NCBI RefSeq assembly: GCF_015709515.1
Contig: NZ_JADNQZ010000059.1
Location: 248,001-312,000, forward strand
DNA: 64,000 nt
DNA from: Methylocystis sp. H62
GTDB lineage: Bacteria; Pseudomonadota; Alphaproteobacteria; Rhizobiales; Beijerinckiaceae
Direction: 5' to 3'
This document shows, one piece after another, positions 27,265 to 36,626 of this stretch. Both the position numbers and the translations under genes were made by a program. Position 1 is the first letter of the stretch. Each line of letters opens with the position of its first letter. Under the pieces are notes generated by a model. The model saw only the letters and a list, made by a program, of their open reading frames with translations, was not told the DNA's origin and did no database searches.

Positions 27265-28425
27265 ATGATCACACACATGCGACGGGCGCTTGCTCCTTTC
27301 TTTGTCCTTTGCATTCTCTCGGGCTTTTTCGTTCTCGGCGGCCTCAGCGCTCCAACAGCGCAAGGCGCCCCCGCCGAGACACAGAACCTGGAGCCGATCC
27401 TCGTCAAAATCAGCGAAGATCAGATGCGCGTCGCCGGCGTTGAGACTCAGCCCGTCGAGAAGGAGTCGGGCATGGGCGAACTCGTCGTGCCGGGCGTCGT
27501 CGCGGTGCCGCCGCAGCAGCTCCTCATCGTGGCGGCCCCCGCCGCCGGTCTGGTCGAGACTCTGCTCGTCGCAATCGACGAGGATGTCAAACTAGGCGCG
27601 CCGATCGCGACACTGAAGTCGTCGGAGCTCATCGAAGCCCAGCGCGCCTTCCTGCACGCTGTCTCGGAGGCGAATCTCGCGGCCGAGAAGCTGCGGCGCG
27701 ACGAGCAGCTGTTCAAGGAGCATATCATCGCCGAGCGGCGATTGATCGTCACGCGCGCCGAGGCGACTCAGGCGCGCTCGGCGCTGGATGAGCGCAGACA
27801 AATTCTGTCGCTGGCCGGCATGACGGATCAGGAGATCAATACGCTTCAGCGCGAGCGCAAGCTCGCTAGCGCGCTTGTCGTGCGCGCGCCGGTCGCCGGG
27901 ACCGTGCTGCAGCGACACGGAACCACCGGAGAGCGCGTGCAGGCCTCGGCGCCGCTCATCACCATTGCGCGGCTCGACCCCATTTGGGTCAATCTGCAAG
28001 TGCCGCTTGGCCGCGCCGCAGGACTCGACAACGTCGACCGCGTGCATTTGCCCTTAGCGGGCATCGACGGCAGACTTATTCGCATCGGCCGCACCGTGGA
28101 CGCGGCGACGCAATCGGTCACGGCCGTCGCCGAGTTTCGGACTGGATCGAGTCCGCTGCGCCCTGGCCAAGCGGTCCAGGCGATCCTGCGCCTTAAAGGC
28201 GGCGACGCTTCCCAGTGGCGCGTTTCCGCCGACGCTCTGGTGAACTTCAAAAACCACAATTGGGTGTTCGTGCGCTCGCCGGAAGGCTTTGTCGCGACCC
28301 CGGTGACGCTACTTTCCGAGACGCCGCAGTCCGCGTCCGTCCAGGGCGCGCTCAAGGCAGGCGAGCGCGTTGCGACCCGCGGCCTGCTGACCTTGCTGGC
28401 GGAACTCGCCGAGGCCGAAAGGTGA
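27265..28425 (+). CDS. RND efflux periplasmic adaptor (CusB/CzcB-like membrane fusion protein)
   Basis: A 386-residue protein with a signal or anchor helix at about residues 8-30. It has the membrane-fusion-protein order: beta-barrel start (RVAGVETQPVEKESG), lipoyl/barrel-sandwich (VVAAPAAGLVETLLVAIDEDV), a helical hairpin at about 115-200 for contact with the outer-membrane channel, then the returning lipoyl half (VVRAPVAGTVLQRHGTTGERV) and beta-barrel. It links the pump at 28435 to the channel at 31578. The ATG at 27265 has GAAGG very close; the ATG at 27277 is a possible alternative. No His-rich or Met-rich metal site is evident. Confidence 0.9.
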   Translation: MITHMRRALAPFFVLCILSGFFVLGGLSAPTAQGAPAETQNLEPILVKISEDQMRVAGVETQPVEKESGMGELVVPGVVAVPPQQLLIVAAPAAGLVETLLVAIDEDVKLGAPIATLKSSELIEAQRAFLHAVSEANLAAEKLRRDEQLFKEHIIAERRLIVTRAEATQARSALDERRQILSLAGMTDQEINTLQRERKLASALVVRAPVAGTVLQRHGTTGERVQASAPLITIARLDPIWVNLQVPLGRAAGLDNVDRVHLPLAGIDGRLIRIGRTVDAATQSVTAVAEFRTGSSPLRPGQAVQAILRLKGGDASQWRVSADALVNFKNHNWVFVRSPEGFVATPVTLLSETPQSASVQGALKAGERVATRGLLTLLAELAEAER

Positions 28426-28434
28426 CGATACGCA

Positions 28435-31400
28435 ATGCTTGAAAGACTGATCCGTGTCGCGCTCCAGCAGCGGCTGCTCGTCTTTCTTGGCGCGCTCGGC
28501 ATCGCCGGGTGGGGGGCGGTCAGCTATTTCAAACTGCCGATCGACGCCTTTCCGGACGTCGCGCCGGTGCAGGTGCTGGTCGCCATGCGCGCGCCGGGCC
28601 TCACGCCAGAGGAGTTGGAGGCGCGCGTCACTGTGCCGATCGAGCTCGCGGCGAAGGGCATTCCCAACCTCGTTCGCATGCGCTCGATGACGCGTTATTC
28701 GGTGACGCTGATCACCTTCGAATTTTCGGAAGGGACCGACATCTACTGGGCGCGCGCGCAGGTGAACGAGCGTCTGGCGCAGGCGCAGAGCCAATTGCCG
28801 GAAGGCGTCTCCGGCGGCCTCGCGCCCATCGTTACGCCGCTCGGCGAGATGGTGATGTTCACCATTGTCGGCGGCGACCTCACGCCGACGGAGCAACGCA
28901 CGTTGCTCGACTGGACGATACGCCCGGCGATCCGTGGTCTGCCAGGCGTCGCCGACCTCAACGTGCTCGGCGGCTTCGTGCGCACCTTCGAAGTTGCGCC
29001 GTTCCCCGCCGCCATGGCGTCTCGCGGCGTCACGGTGGAGATGCTCCAGTCGGCGCTCTCCAACAACAATAAGAACGACGGCGCGGGGCGCGTGCGCGAT
29101 GGCGAGGAAGCGTTGCTCGTGCGCGCCGAAGGCCGCTTGCGATCGCTGGAGGAAATACGGTCTGTCGTCATCGCCGCGCGGGACACCGGCATCGTCCGCG
29201 TCGGCGACGTCGCCGAAGTGCGCAATGGCGCGTTGCCGCGCAACGGCGTCGTCGTGCGTAACGGCGAAGGCGAGGCGGTGTGGGGACTCGTTCTGGGTCT
29301 GCGCGGCGCCGACGCGAGCATGGTCGTCAAGGGCGTGAAGGAACGGCTGGCCGAGATCGAGCCGACGCTGCCGAAAGGCGCCAAGATCGAAATCTTCTAC
29401 GATCGCAGCGAATTGATCGGCAAGGCGGTCTGGACCGTACAGAAAGTGCTGATCGAGGCCATCGTCCTTGTCGTCATCCTGCTTGTCTTGTTCCTCGGCG
29501 ATCTACGCGCCGCGATTGTCGTGTCGGTCATTTTGCCGCTCGCCGCGCTCGCGACGTTCGGCATCATGCGCTGGTGGGGGCTCTCGGCGAATATCATGTC
29601 GCTCGGCGGTCTTGCGATCGCCATTGGACTTTTGGTCGACTGCGCGGTCGTCGTCGTGGAGAACGTCGAACATCGCATGGCGCACGCGCATGATGTCAGT
29701 CTTTCCGATCGCATTTTCATGACGCTTGAAGGGACTCGCGAGGTCGCCGTTCCGCTCACTTCCGGCGTCGTCATCATCGTCACTGTGTTTCTGCCGCTGC
29801 TCTCTCTCGAAGGGCTGGAAGGGCGTCTGTTCGCGCCGGTGGCGCTGACCATCGCCTTCGCGCTCGGATCGGCGCTCGTGCTGTCGCTGACCGTCGTGCC
29901 GGCGCTGAGCGCGACGTTGCTGAAGCCGGGCCATGCCGACGAGCCCTGGCTTGTGCGCAAGCTCGCCGCCGTCTACGAACCGCTGCTCAAGCGCGCCCTC
30001 GACAAGCCGCTAATTGTCGGCGCCGCCGCCGTCATTGGCCTCGTCGTCGCCTTCACGGCCTATTCGCGCATCGGCCAGACCTTCATGCCGGTGATGAACG
30101 AGGGCACGCCCGTCATCACCATCCGCAAACATCCGACGATCAGCGTCAATATGGCCGCGGAGACCGACATGCGCATTCAGCGCGCAATCATGGAGCGCGT
30201 GCCGGAAGTCAAGGGAATGATGGCCCGGGCTGGCGCCGACGAACTCGGCATCGATCCCGTCGGCCTCAACGACACCGATAATTTCCTGACGCTTGCGCCG
30301 CAAAGCGAATGGCGCGGCAAGAATATAGATTGGCTGATGGGCGAGATTCGCGCCGTGCTCGATAGCATGCCCGGCATTTCCTACGCCTTTTCGCAGCCCA
30401 TCGACATGCGCGTTCAGGAAATGATTATCGGCGCCCGCGGCGACGTGGTCGTCAAGATATTTGGCGACGATCTCGATGAACTCAACCGCCTCACCCGCGA
30501 GGTTACCGCGACATTGCGCAAGATCAAGGGGTCGCGCGACGTTTTCGGTCTGCAGAACGACGGCATGCGCTATCTGACGGCGCGCGTCGATCGGCTGGCG
30601 GCCGGGCGCTTTGGCCTGAACGCCGGCGAGATTCAGGACGCGCTGCGCGTGTGGGTCGACGGTCAGCCGGTCGGCATCGTGCTGGAAGGGCCGATCCGCA
30701 CGCCGCTCGTCATCCGCGGCTCGGAGACCTCGCGCCGCTCATCCGTCGATTTCGCGCGGCTGCCGATGGTGTCGTCGGAAGGCAAAGTCGTCGAACTGTC
30801 GCAACTCGCCGACGTGCGCGTGGAAAACGGGCCGATCCAGATCATTCGCGAGGAAGGCCGTCGCTTCGCCACCGTCCTCGCCAATGTGACGGGACGGGAT
30901 CTTGTCGGATTCGTCGACGAAGCCAAGAAAGCCGTCGCCAAAAACGTAAAGACGCCGCCAGGATATCGCTATCAATGGGGCGGCCAGTTCGAAAACCAGC
31001 AACGCGCATCGGCCCGACTCGCGATCGTCGTGCCGATCGCGCTGGCGCTGATTTTCCTGTTGCTTTATCTAACCTTCAACTCGGTGCTACAGGCGACGCT
31101 GGTGTTCTGCAATGTGCCTTTCGCGGCGATCGGCGGCATTTTGGGCCTGTGGCTTTCGGGAGAATTCATGTCCGTGCCCTCGTCGGTCGGCTTTATCGCG
31201 CTTATCGGAATCGCGGTTCTCAATGGCGTCGTGCTCATCTCCTACATCAATAAGCTTGTGGCTGAAGGCACGCGCAGCACGCGCGAAGCAGTGTTAGAGG
31301 GCGCGCGTCGGCGCATGCGGCCCGTTATGCTCACCGCCACCATCGCGGCCTTCGGCTTGATACCGTTCCTGTTCGCGCATGGGCCCGGCGCCGAGATCCA

Positions 31401-31581
31401 GCGCCCGCTCGCCATCGTCGTCATCGGCGGGCTGATCTCGGCCACGGTGCTGACCTTGATCCTGCTGCCGATTCTTTATGACCGCACCGCCAATCTGGGC
31501 TTGGCCATTCGTCAGAAGTTCCGCGCGCGCGCGATGCGGCGACCCGCGCCGATGCATGAGCGCGAGGACGCTCGCGCATGA
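28435..31581 (+). CDS. CusA/CzcA-family RND heavy-metal efflux pump
   Basis: A 1048-residue inner-membrane proton antiporter with 12 expected transmembrane helices and two large periplasmic loops. The helix-4 signature reads AIGLLVDCAVVVVEN, closest to the monovalent-metal (CusA, HME4) pattern AIG-x3-DAA-x3-IEN and lacking the DFG of divalent-metal CzcA pumps. So Cu(I)/Ag(I) export is more likely than Co/Zn/Cd, though substrate is inference. The gene begins 9 bp after the adaptor and overlaps the channel gene by 4 bp, forming a three-gene operon. No metal-responsive regulator is adjacent. Confidence 0.92.
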   Translation: MLERLIRVALQQRLLVFLGALGIAGWGAVSYFKLPIDAFPDVAPVQVLVAMRAPGLTPEELEARVTVPIELAAKGIPNLVRMRSMTRYSVTLITFEFSEGTDIYWARAQVNERLAQAQSQLPEGVSGGLAPIVTPLGEMVMFTIVGGDLTPTEQRTLLDWTIRPAIRGLPGVADLNVLGGFVRTFEVAPFPAAMASRGVTVEMLQSALSNNNKNDGAGRVRDGEEALLVRAEGRLRSLEEIRSVVIAARDTGIVRVGDVAEVRNGALPRNGVVVRNGEGEAVWGLVLGLRGADASMVVKGVKERLAEIEPTLPKGAKIEIFYDRSELIGKAVWTVQKVLIEAIVLVVILLVLFLGDLRAAIVVSVILPLAALATFGIMRWWGLSANIMSLGGLAIAIGLLVDCAVVVVENVEHRMAHAHDVSLSDRIFMTLEGTREVAVPLTSGVVIIVTVFLPLLSLEGLEGRLFAPVALTIAFALGSALVLSLTVVPALSATLLKPGHADEPWLVRKLAAVYEPLLKRALDKPLIVGAAAVIGLVVAFTAYSRIGQTFMPVMNEGTPVITIRKHPTISVNMAAETDMRIQRAIMERVPEVKGMMARAGADELGIDPVGLNDTDNFLTLAPQSEWRGKNIDWLMGEIRAVLDSMPGISYAFSQPIDMRVQEMIIGARGDVVVKIFGDDLDELNRLTREVTATLRKIKGSRDVFGLQNDGMRYLTARVDRLAAGRFGLNAGEIQDALRVWVDGQPVGIVLEGPIRTPLVIRGSETSRRSSVDFARLPMVSSEGKVVELSQLADVRVENGPIQIIREEGRRFATVLANVTGRDLVGFVDEAKKAVAKNVKTPPGYRYQWGGQFENQQRASARLAIVVPIALALIFLLLYLTFNSVLQATLVFCNVPFAAIGGILGLWLSGEFMSVPSSVGFIALIGIAVLNGVVLISYINKLVAEGTRSTREAVLEGARRRMRPVMLTATIAAFGLIPFLFAHGPGAEIQRPLAIVVIGGLISATVLTLILLPILYDRTANLGLAIRQKFRARAMRRPAPMHEREDARA

Positions 31582-32936
31582 AGATAGGCGCGGTCTACAC
31601 GGCATTTTCCTTGTTTGCGTTCGCTTTGCCTTTCGAGACGGGAGTCTTTGCACAGGAGCAGGGCGAGCCGGCGGAGATGCAAATCAAAGCGTCTGTCAAA
31701 GCTGCGCCCAAGAAGGCGCGCGTGACATCGCCCAAGAAAGCCGCTGCGCGGCCGCCATCCCAGCGAAGCGGCGGCGTGTTGGCGAAACATCTTGAGATGG
31801 CTGTCCTGATCGACGCCCAGAGCCGGTCGCTCGAGGCGCAGTTTCGCGCCATCTCCGCGCGTTACGCGACGGTCAATTCGCTGACGCCAGGCTCGCCTTA
31901 TGTCGCAGGCTATCAGCGCAATGCGGCCGCCGGCAATCTACGAAACTACAACGAGACCGAACTTGAACTGGGCATGCCGTTATGGCTGCCGGGGCAGCGA
32001 GACGCCCTCGCGGGAACAGTGAACACCGGACTCTTCGAGGTGGAGGAGCGCCTCGCGCTCCGTCGATTGGAAGTCGCCGGCGTTTTGCGCGACGCATGGT
32101 GGAACGCGCAGCGTGCGGCGCGGGAAGTTTCCGTTGCGCGCAATCGCGTCGCCACTGCGCGCGATATCGGCGCGGACATGACGCGCCGCGTCGAGCTTGG
32201 CGACGCCGCCCAGACCGATGCGCTGCTTGCCAAGAACGAAACGCTCGCCGCTGAAACGGAGCTTGCGCAGTCGGAGGGCGCGGTAAAAGTGGCGCAGGTC
32301 ACTTACATGGCCTTGACCGGCGGCGCGCCGCCCAGCGGCGCATTGGAATCGGTGCGCCCGGCCATCGACATCGAGGAGCATCCATCGCTGCGCGCGCCGC
32401 GCGCCGCGCTTGCGCGCGCCCGGGCGCAGGCGGAGCTTGTCGACGCGACGCCGATCGATAATCCCGAAATCGGAATTTTTGGCCGCCAGGAACATAACGA
32501 TCAATATTCGACCGACCCGTCGCAGCAAATTTCCGACCAGCGCACCGATGCGACGACAGTTGGCGTGCGCTTACGGATTGCGATTCCGACCGCCGGTCGA
32601 AATGAGCCAAGACGCGCCGAGGCGCTTGCCGAGATGGATCGCGTCACAGCCGAATATGAACGCGCGAAGCGCGTCGTGCTGGCGGAGATAAAAGCTGCGC
32701 GTGAATCATTGGCGGCGGCGCGGCGCGCAGCGACATTCGCCAACGCCCGTCTCATCGTCGCCAACGATCAATTCGACCTGTCGCGCAAAGCGTTCAAGCT
32801 TGGAGAGATCAGCGCCTTCGATCTCTATCGCGTGCGCCAGATTCAACTCGAGGCGCAGCGCATGGAGGCGAACGCCGAAATCAATGTCGGCGTCGCGATC
32901 TCCCGACTTAATCAGGCGCAGGGATATGCGCCTTAG
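31578..32936 (+). CDS. TolC/CzcC-type outer-membrane efflux channel
   Basis: A 452-residue protein with a signal peptide ending near VFAQ (residue ~25). A Lys/Ala-rich stretch (residues 35-60) follows, then two repeats of the outer-membrane efflux protein fold with long amphipathic helices and short beta segments (about 70-260 and 270-450). It forms the outer-membrane and periplasmic conduit for the RND pump. Gene order adaptor-pump-channel and the 4-bp overlap with the pump gene support one transcript. The stop is 18 bp from the convergent hydrolase gene. Confidence 0.9.
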   Translation: MKIGAVYTAFSLFAFALPFETGVFAQEQGEPAEMQIKASVKAAPKKARVTSPKKAAARPPSQRSGGVLAKHLEMAVLIDAQSRSLEAQFRAISARYATVNSLTPGSPYVAGYQRNAAAGNLRNYNETELELGMPLWLPGQRDALAGTVNTGLFEVEERLALRRLEVAGVLRDAWWNAQRAAREVSVARNRVATARDIGADMTRRVELGDAAQTDALLAKNETLAAETELAQSEGAVKVAQVTYMALTGGAPPSGALESVRPAIDIEEHPSLRAPRAALARARAQAELVDATPIDNPEIGIFGRQEHNDQYSTDPSQQISDQRTDATTVGVRLRIAIPTAGRNEPRRAEALAEMDRVTAEYERAKRVVLAEIKAARESLAAARRAATFANARLIVANDQFDLSRKAFKLGEISAFDLYRVRQIQLEAQRMEANAEINVGVAISRLNQAQGYAP

Positions 32937-32954
32937 CAGTGGGTGACGCGCGAT

Positions 32955-33839
32955 TTATGGACATTGGCGCACGAAGTCCGCGATGCGCGCAATTGTCGGC
33001 TGATCAAGCAGCAGCGGCGCGTGCGCCTGGCCTTCGACCCAGGCGCGCTCAAGGCGCGGCGCGCGCCGGGCCATTTCGTCGAAGACCTCGGGCGAGAGAA
33101 TGTCCGAGTTCGCGCCGCGGATGGCGAGAATGGGAACATTCGACAGCGCGGCGAAGTCGTCCCAATGTTCCTTTGGCGCAACGTCGGGCAGGACAGAGTC
33201 GAGCGTATGCGACAATTCCGGATCGTAGCGCAGCTGAACCTTGCCGTCTTTCTCGACAAAGGTGAGGCGCGCATAGTCTTCCCACTCCTGCGGCGAGACG
33301 CCGGAAAAATCGACGCCGGCGGTCATCCGCATCAACGCGATCGCTTCGCGCATAGACGGGATGGGCGGCAGCTTGCCGACGTAGCGTTTAATGCGGAGCA
33401 GGCCGGCATGCTCGATCTTCGGTCCAATGTCGTTGAGCACGGCGCCGCGTACGACGCCGGGCCGGCGCGCCGCGATGCGCATCGTGTGAAGACCGCCGCG
33501 TGACGTGCCGATAAACACCGCTTGCGCGACGCCTGCATCGGCAAGTTGAGCCGCGATGTCGCCCTGTTCGACGTCGAAGGCATAGCGGCGCCAGTCCTGA
33601 TCCCAGTCGGATCGGCCGCGTCCACGATAGTCGAGGGCAAGAATCCTGCGGCCGTCGGCTTGCAGGGTTCTGGCGACGCGGTCGAAATCATCGGCTGAGC
33701 GCGCAAGCCCGGGCAGGCAAACGACCGGGAGGAGCGGACTCCCGCCGCCGCCCGGCGGCGCGGGATAGTCGAAATAGTGCAAGCGGAGCCCGTCGGCCGC
33801 GCGAATGTAGCGGCTAACCGGCTCTTGCGCAGACGCCAT
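32955..33839 (-). CDS. alpha/beta-fold hydrolase
   Basis: A 294-residue cytoplasmic enzyme. The core has the oxyanion-hole stretch CLPGLARSADDF, the sheet motif LDYRGRGRSDWD, the nucleophile S113 in GTSRGG, an acidic residue in the RGANSDILS region, and a histidine near the C-terminus (EGQAHAPLLLDQP). These make a complete triad. Family members hydrolyse esters, epoxides or haloalkanes, and the substrate cannot be told from sequence. It is divergent from accA with 174 bp between. Confidence 0.85.
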   Translation of the reverse strand: MASAQEPVSRYIRAADGLRLHYFDYPAPPGGGGSPLLPVVCLPGLARSADDFDRVARTLQADGRRILALDYRGRGRSDWDQDWRRYAFDVEQGDIAAQLADAGVAQAVFIGTSRGGLHTMRIAARRPGVVRGAVLNDIGPKIEHAGLLRIKRYVGKLPPIPSMREAIALMRMTAGVDFSGVSPQEWEDYARLTFVEKDGKVQLRYDPELSHTLDSVLPDVAPKEHWDDFAALSNVPILAIRGANSDILSPEVFDEMARRAPRLERAWVEGQAHAPLLLDQPTIARIADFVRQCP

Positions 33840-34013
33840 GGAACGACCATTCCCGCATCATGAAACCTACTCCGTCGACGGCGACTTTGACGCTCTGAAT
33901 CGAGTTTCGCAACTGCGCCGCTGGCGCTTTGTGTTCCTTGACTTCAAACCCGGTTGCGGCGAGTTTGCCCGCGCCCGCGAGGCGTCCCTCGCCTAAAGGA
34001 AAACGCCGCCTCA

Positions 34014-34979
34014 ATGCGCTCCTATCTCGACTTCGAAAAGCCCGTCGCAGAACTCGAAACCAAGGTCGACGAACTGCGTGCGCTGGCCGAAAACGGAGAG
34101 GCCGTGTCGATCGGCGAGGAGCTCAGCAAGCTCCAGGGCAAAGCCGCGAAGGCGCTCGCGGATCTCTACGCCGGCCTGACGCCCTGGCAAAAGATCCAGG
34201 TGGCGCGGCACCCGCAGCGACCACATTTTTCGGATTATGTGCGGCAGCTTTTCGACGAGTTCACGCCGCTCGCCGGAGACAGGCTGTTCGGCGAGGACTT
34301 CGCGATCGTCGGCGGTTTCGGGCGCTTCCGCGGCGAGCCGATCTGCGTCATCGGCCAGGAGAAGGGCTCGGACACCTCGAGCCGTCTTCGTCACAATTTC
34401 GGCATGGCGCGGCCGGAAGGCTATCGCAAGGCGGTACGCCTGATGGAGCTCGCCGACCGTTTCGGCCTGCCGGTGGTCTCGCTTGTCGATACGGCTGGCG
34501 CGTTTCCGGGCATCGACGCCGAAGAGCGCGGGCAGGCCGAGGCGATCGCCCGCTCGACCGACGTGTCGCTCTTGCTCGGCGTGCCCAATGTCGCGGTGGT
34601 GGTGGGCGAGGGCGGCTCCGGCGGCGCAATCGCGATCGCCGCCGCCAACAGAGTGCTGATGCTTGAGCACTCGGTCTACACCGTCGCGTCGCCCGAAGCC
34701 TCGGCCTCGATCCTGTGGCGCGATTCCGCCAAGGCGCAAGAGGCGGCGACGAGCATGAAGATCACAGCGCAGGATCTCTTAAAGTTCGGCATCATCGACC
34801 TGATTGTGACGGAGCCGCCGGGCGGCGCCCATCGCGATCCCCAAGCGGCGATTGGCGCAGTCGGAGACGCGCTCGCCAAGGAACTTGCCGGCCTGTCGAA
34901 TTTGTCGCGCGAACAGCTGAGACAATTCCGCGCCGACAAGTTTTTGGCCATGGGCCGGAAACTTGAAGAGAAGCGTTAA
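34014..34979 (+). CDS. accA: acetyl-CoA carboxylase carboxyltransferase subunit alpha
   Basis: A 321-residue subunit that with AccD moves the carboxyl group from biotin to acetyl-CoA, giving malonyl-CoA for fatty acid synthesis. The sequence starts with the typical [19 protein letters not shown] helix. It carries the crotonase-like core with [40 protein letters not shown] and GEGGSGGA (oxyanion loops). Length equals the family norm (~317). AAAGGAAA before ATG 34014 sets the start. Confidence 0.97.
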   Translation: MRSYLDFEKPVAELETKVDELRALAENGEAVSIGEELSKLQGKAAKALADLYAGLTPWQKIQVARHPQRPHFSDYVRQLFDEFTPLAGDRLFGEDFAIVGGFGRFRGEPICVIGQEKGSDTSSRLRHNFGMARPEGYRKAVRLMELADRFGLPVVSLVDTAGAFPGIDAEERGQAEAIARSTDVSLLLGVPNVAVVVGEGGSGGAIAIAAANRVLMLEHSVYTVASPEASASILWRDSAKAQEAATSMKITAQDLLKFGIIDLIVTEPPGGAHRDPQAAIGAVGDALAKELAGLSNLSREQLRQFRADKFLAMGRKLEEKR

Positions 34980-35134
34980 CGTAAATTCCAGAAGATTGGC
35001 CCTAAAAGCCCGTACGCGTGCGATTCTTCGCTAATTCGGACATGTTCTCGTCCCATTATTTGTTTTTCGTGATCAGGCGCGGCGGCTCGCTTTTGAGACC
35101 TTCGCGAGGCGACTGCGCCGCCAGAGGGGACATT

Positions 35135-36391
35135 ATGAAGACTCGAGGCATAGCGCCGGCGCTGGGGCTTGCCGTCCTCGCGGCCTTTGCGCTTTCGGCC
35201 TGCGAGCAGAGCGGTCTCGCGCATCGCTCGCTTGCGCCGATCCCTTCCGAGACTGTCGCGCTGATGGAGCAGGCCGGCACGACCAAGGAAGCGCCGATGC
35301 TGATCCGCGCCTATAAAAAGGAAGCGGAGCTCGAAATCTGGAAGATGCGGTCGGACGGTCATTACGTCCATCTGAAGACGTTTCCGATGTGCCGCTGGTC
35401 GGGTCAGCTCGGCCCCAAGCGTCGCCAGGGCGACCGCCAAGTGCCGGAAGGCTTTTACGCCATCGGCCCGGCGCAGATGAATCCGAACTCAAGCTATTAT
35501 CTGTCGTTCAACGTCGGCTATCCGAACGCGCTCGACCGCGCCCTTGGCCACACGGGCGGCGACATCATGGTGCATGGCGCCTGCTCGTCGGCCGGCTGCT
35601 TCTCCATGACCGACAAGCAGATCGCCGAAATCTACGCGATCGCCCGCTCGTCGCTCGGCGGCGGTCAACGCGCGATCCAGATGCAATCCTTCCCCTTCAA
35701 GATGACGGCGGAAAATCTCGCCAAGCATCGTCTCGATCCCAACATCGACTTCTGGAAGCAGCTCAAGGAAGGCTCCGATCATTTTGAGGTGACCTTGCAG
35801 GAGCCGCAGGTCGCCTTCTGCAACCGGCGCTACGTGTTCAACGCCGCCGGCGCGGCCAATCTCGATCCGGACGCGGCCTGTCCGCCGCTCAAACAGGACC
35901 CGGAGATCGCCCAGGCGGTGGCCGAGAAGAGCGCCAAGGACCAAGCCAAAATCGCCCAGCTCGCGCAAAGCGGCGTGAAGCCGGTGCGGATCGTTTATCA
36001 GGACGGCGGCCAGCACCCGGCCTTTGCGTCGCGGGTTCCAGAGGTCAGCCGGCCGGAAACGATCCTTCCGCCGACCGAGATCGCCCTCGACGAGCCGAAC
36101 CGAGGCGCCGGGTCGGCAGCTGCCAATCTCGCCGTCAAATCGCCGGTCGTGACCCTGACCGGGGCGAAGGCTGCTGACCAAAGCCGGCAGACCCGCGTCG
36201 TCGCCATGGCGCCGATGCGCAGCGACCACCGTGACCTGTCGGCGCTCGCAGTCTCGGATCCAAGCCCCACCAACAGCGTGAAAAAACTGGTGCGTTCCAG
36301 CAAGGACGCATCGGCGGGAGATATTCCGACGCCGCCGGCCTCTATCGGCGTCAGGAAATCCGCCGCCGTTCATTCGACCAAATCTTTTTAA
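35135..36391 (+). CDS. L,D-transpeptidase (YkuD domain) lipoprotein
   Basis: A 418-residue protein with a lipoprotein signal: hydrophobic core then LSAC, cysteine at residue 23. The YkuD catalytic domain covers about 55-190, with H148 and nucleophile C155 in HGACSSAGCF, the standard HG-x-SSxGC arrangement. It forms 3-3 cross-links in peptidoglycan or attaches envelope proteins to it. The C-terminal ~200 residues are low-complexity and Pro/Ala/Lys-rich, probably a linker or wall-binding tail. AGAGGGGA precedes the ATG at 35135. A terminator follows at 36418. Confidence 0.9.
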   Translation: MKTRGIAPALGLAVLAAFALSACEQSGLAHRSLAPIPSETVALMEQAGTTKEAPMLIRAYKKEAELEIWKMRSDGHYVHLKTFPMCRWSGQLGPKRRQGDRQVPEGFYAIGPAQMNPNSSYYLSFNVGYPNALDRALGHTGGDIMVHGACSSAGCFSMTDKQIAEIYAIARSSLGGGQRAIQMQSFPFKMTAENLAKHRLDPNIDFWKQLKEGSDHFEVTLQEPQVAFCNRRYVFNAAGAANLDPDAACPPLKQDPEIAQAVAEKSAKDQAKIAQLAQSGVKPVRIVYQDGGQHPAFASRVPEVSRPETILPPTEIALDEPNRGAGSAAANLAVKSPVVTLTGAKAADQSRQTRVVAMAPMRSDHRDLSALAVSDPSPTNSVKKLVRSSKDASAGDIPTPPASIGVRKSAAVHSTKSF

Positions 36392-36417
36392 GACCCTCGG
36401 ATCCTTCGAGCAAACTC

Positions 36418-36448
36418 AAGGCTGCGCCTCGGCGCGGCTTTCTTTTTG
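36418..36448 (+). terminator. terminator after the L,D-transpeptidase gene
   Basis: AAGGCTGCGC and GCGCGGCTTT form an imperfect 10-bp stem with a 4-base loop (36418-36441), followed by CTTTTTG. It lies 27 bp past the stop codon and ends the transcript before the sRNA promoter at 36504. Confidence 0.75.
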
Positions 36449-36503
36449 TCCAAGGCCGGCGGGCGGCCACTAGCTGAAGCTTTGCAGTGTAGCGAAAAAT
36501 ATC

Positions 36504-36532
36504 TTGACTCTTGTGCGGCGCAGCAATATAAC
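36504..36532 (+). promoter_or_regulatory. near-consensus sigma-70 promoter for the small RNA
   Basis: TTGACT at 36504-36509 and TATAAC at 36527-36532 are separated by exactly 17 bases. This is the best housekeeping promoter I found in the window. Transcription should begin about 36539. Confidence 0.75.
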
Positions 36533-36538
36533 AGTGCG

Positions 36539-36626
36539 ACGCAGCGAGAGTTGTCTTGCTTCGTAGCCCTCCTTGGGCGTTTCCTCCCTTGACTTGGGCC
36601 GCTGGTTCGTCCGGCGGCCCTTTTTT
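36539..36626 (+). ncRNA. small RNA, mmgR/suhB (alpha-r8)-like
   Basis: A transcript of about 88 nt lies between a near-consensus promoter and a strong terminator, with no ORF. It contains a small hairpin, GCCC at 36566-36569 with GGGC at 36575-36578, whose loop holds TCCTT. Next comes an exposed TTTCCTCCC at 36580-36588 that is complementary to ribosome binding sites. The terminator stem is GGGCCGCTGG (36596-36605) with CCGGCGGCCC (36611-36620) and six T. The GTTTCCTCCCTTGACTTGGG block followed by this stem looks like the rhizobial mmgR/suhB RNA family, known from Sinorhizobium where mmgR affects polyhydroxybutyrate storage. Family identity is from memory of the pattern. Confidence 0.65.
36596..36626 (+). 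terminator. terminator of the small RNA, abutting the cobB stop codon
   Basis: A 10-bp GC stem with a TTCGT loop followed by TTTTTT. The T-run overlaps the first two bases of the minus-strand cobB stop codon (36625-36627), so the sRNA gene and the cobalamin operon end meet directly. Confidence 0.85.
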
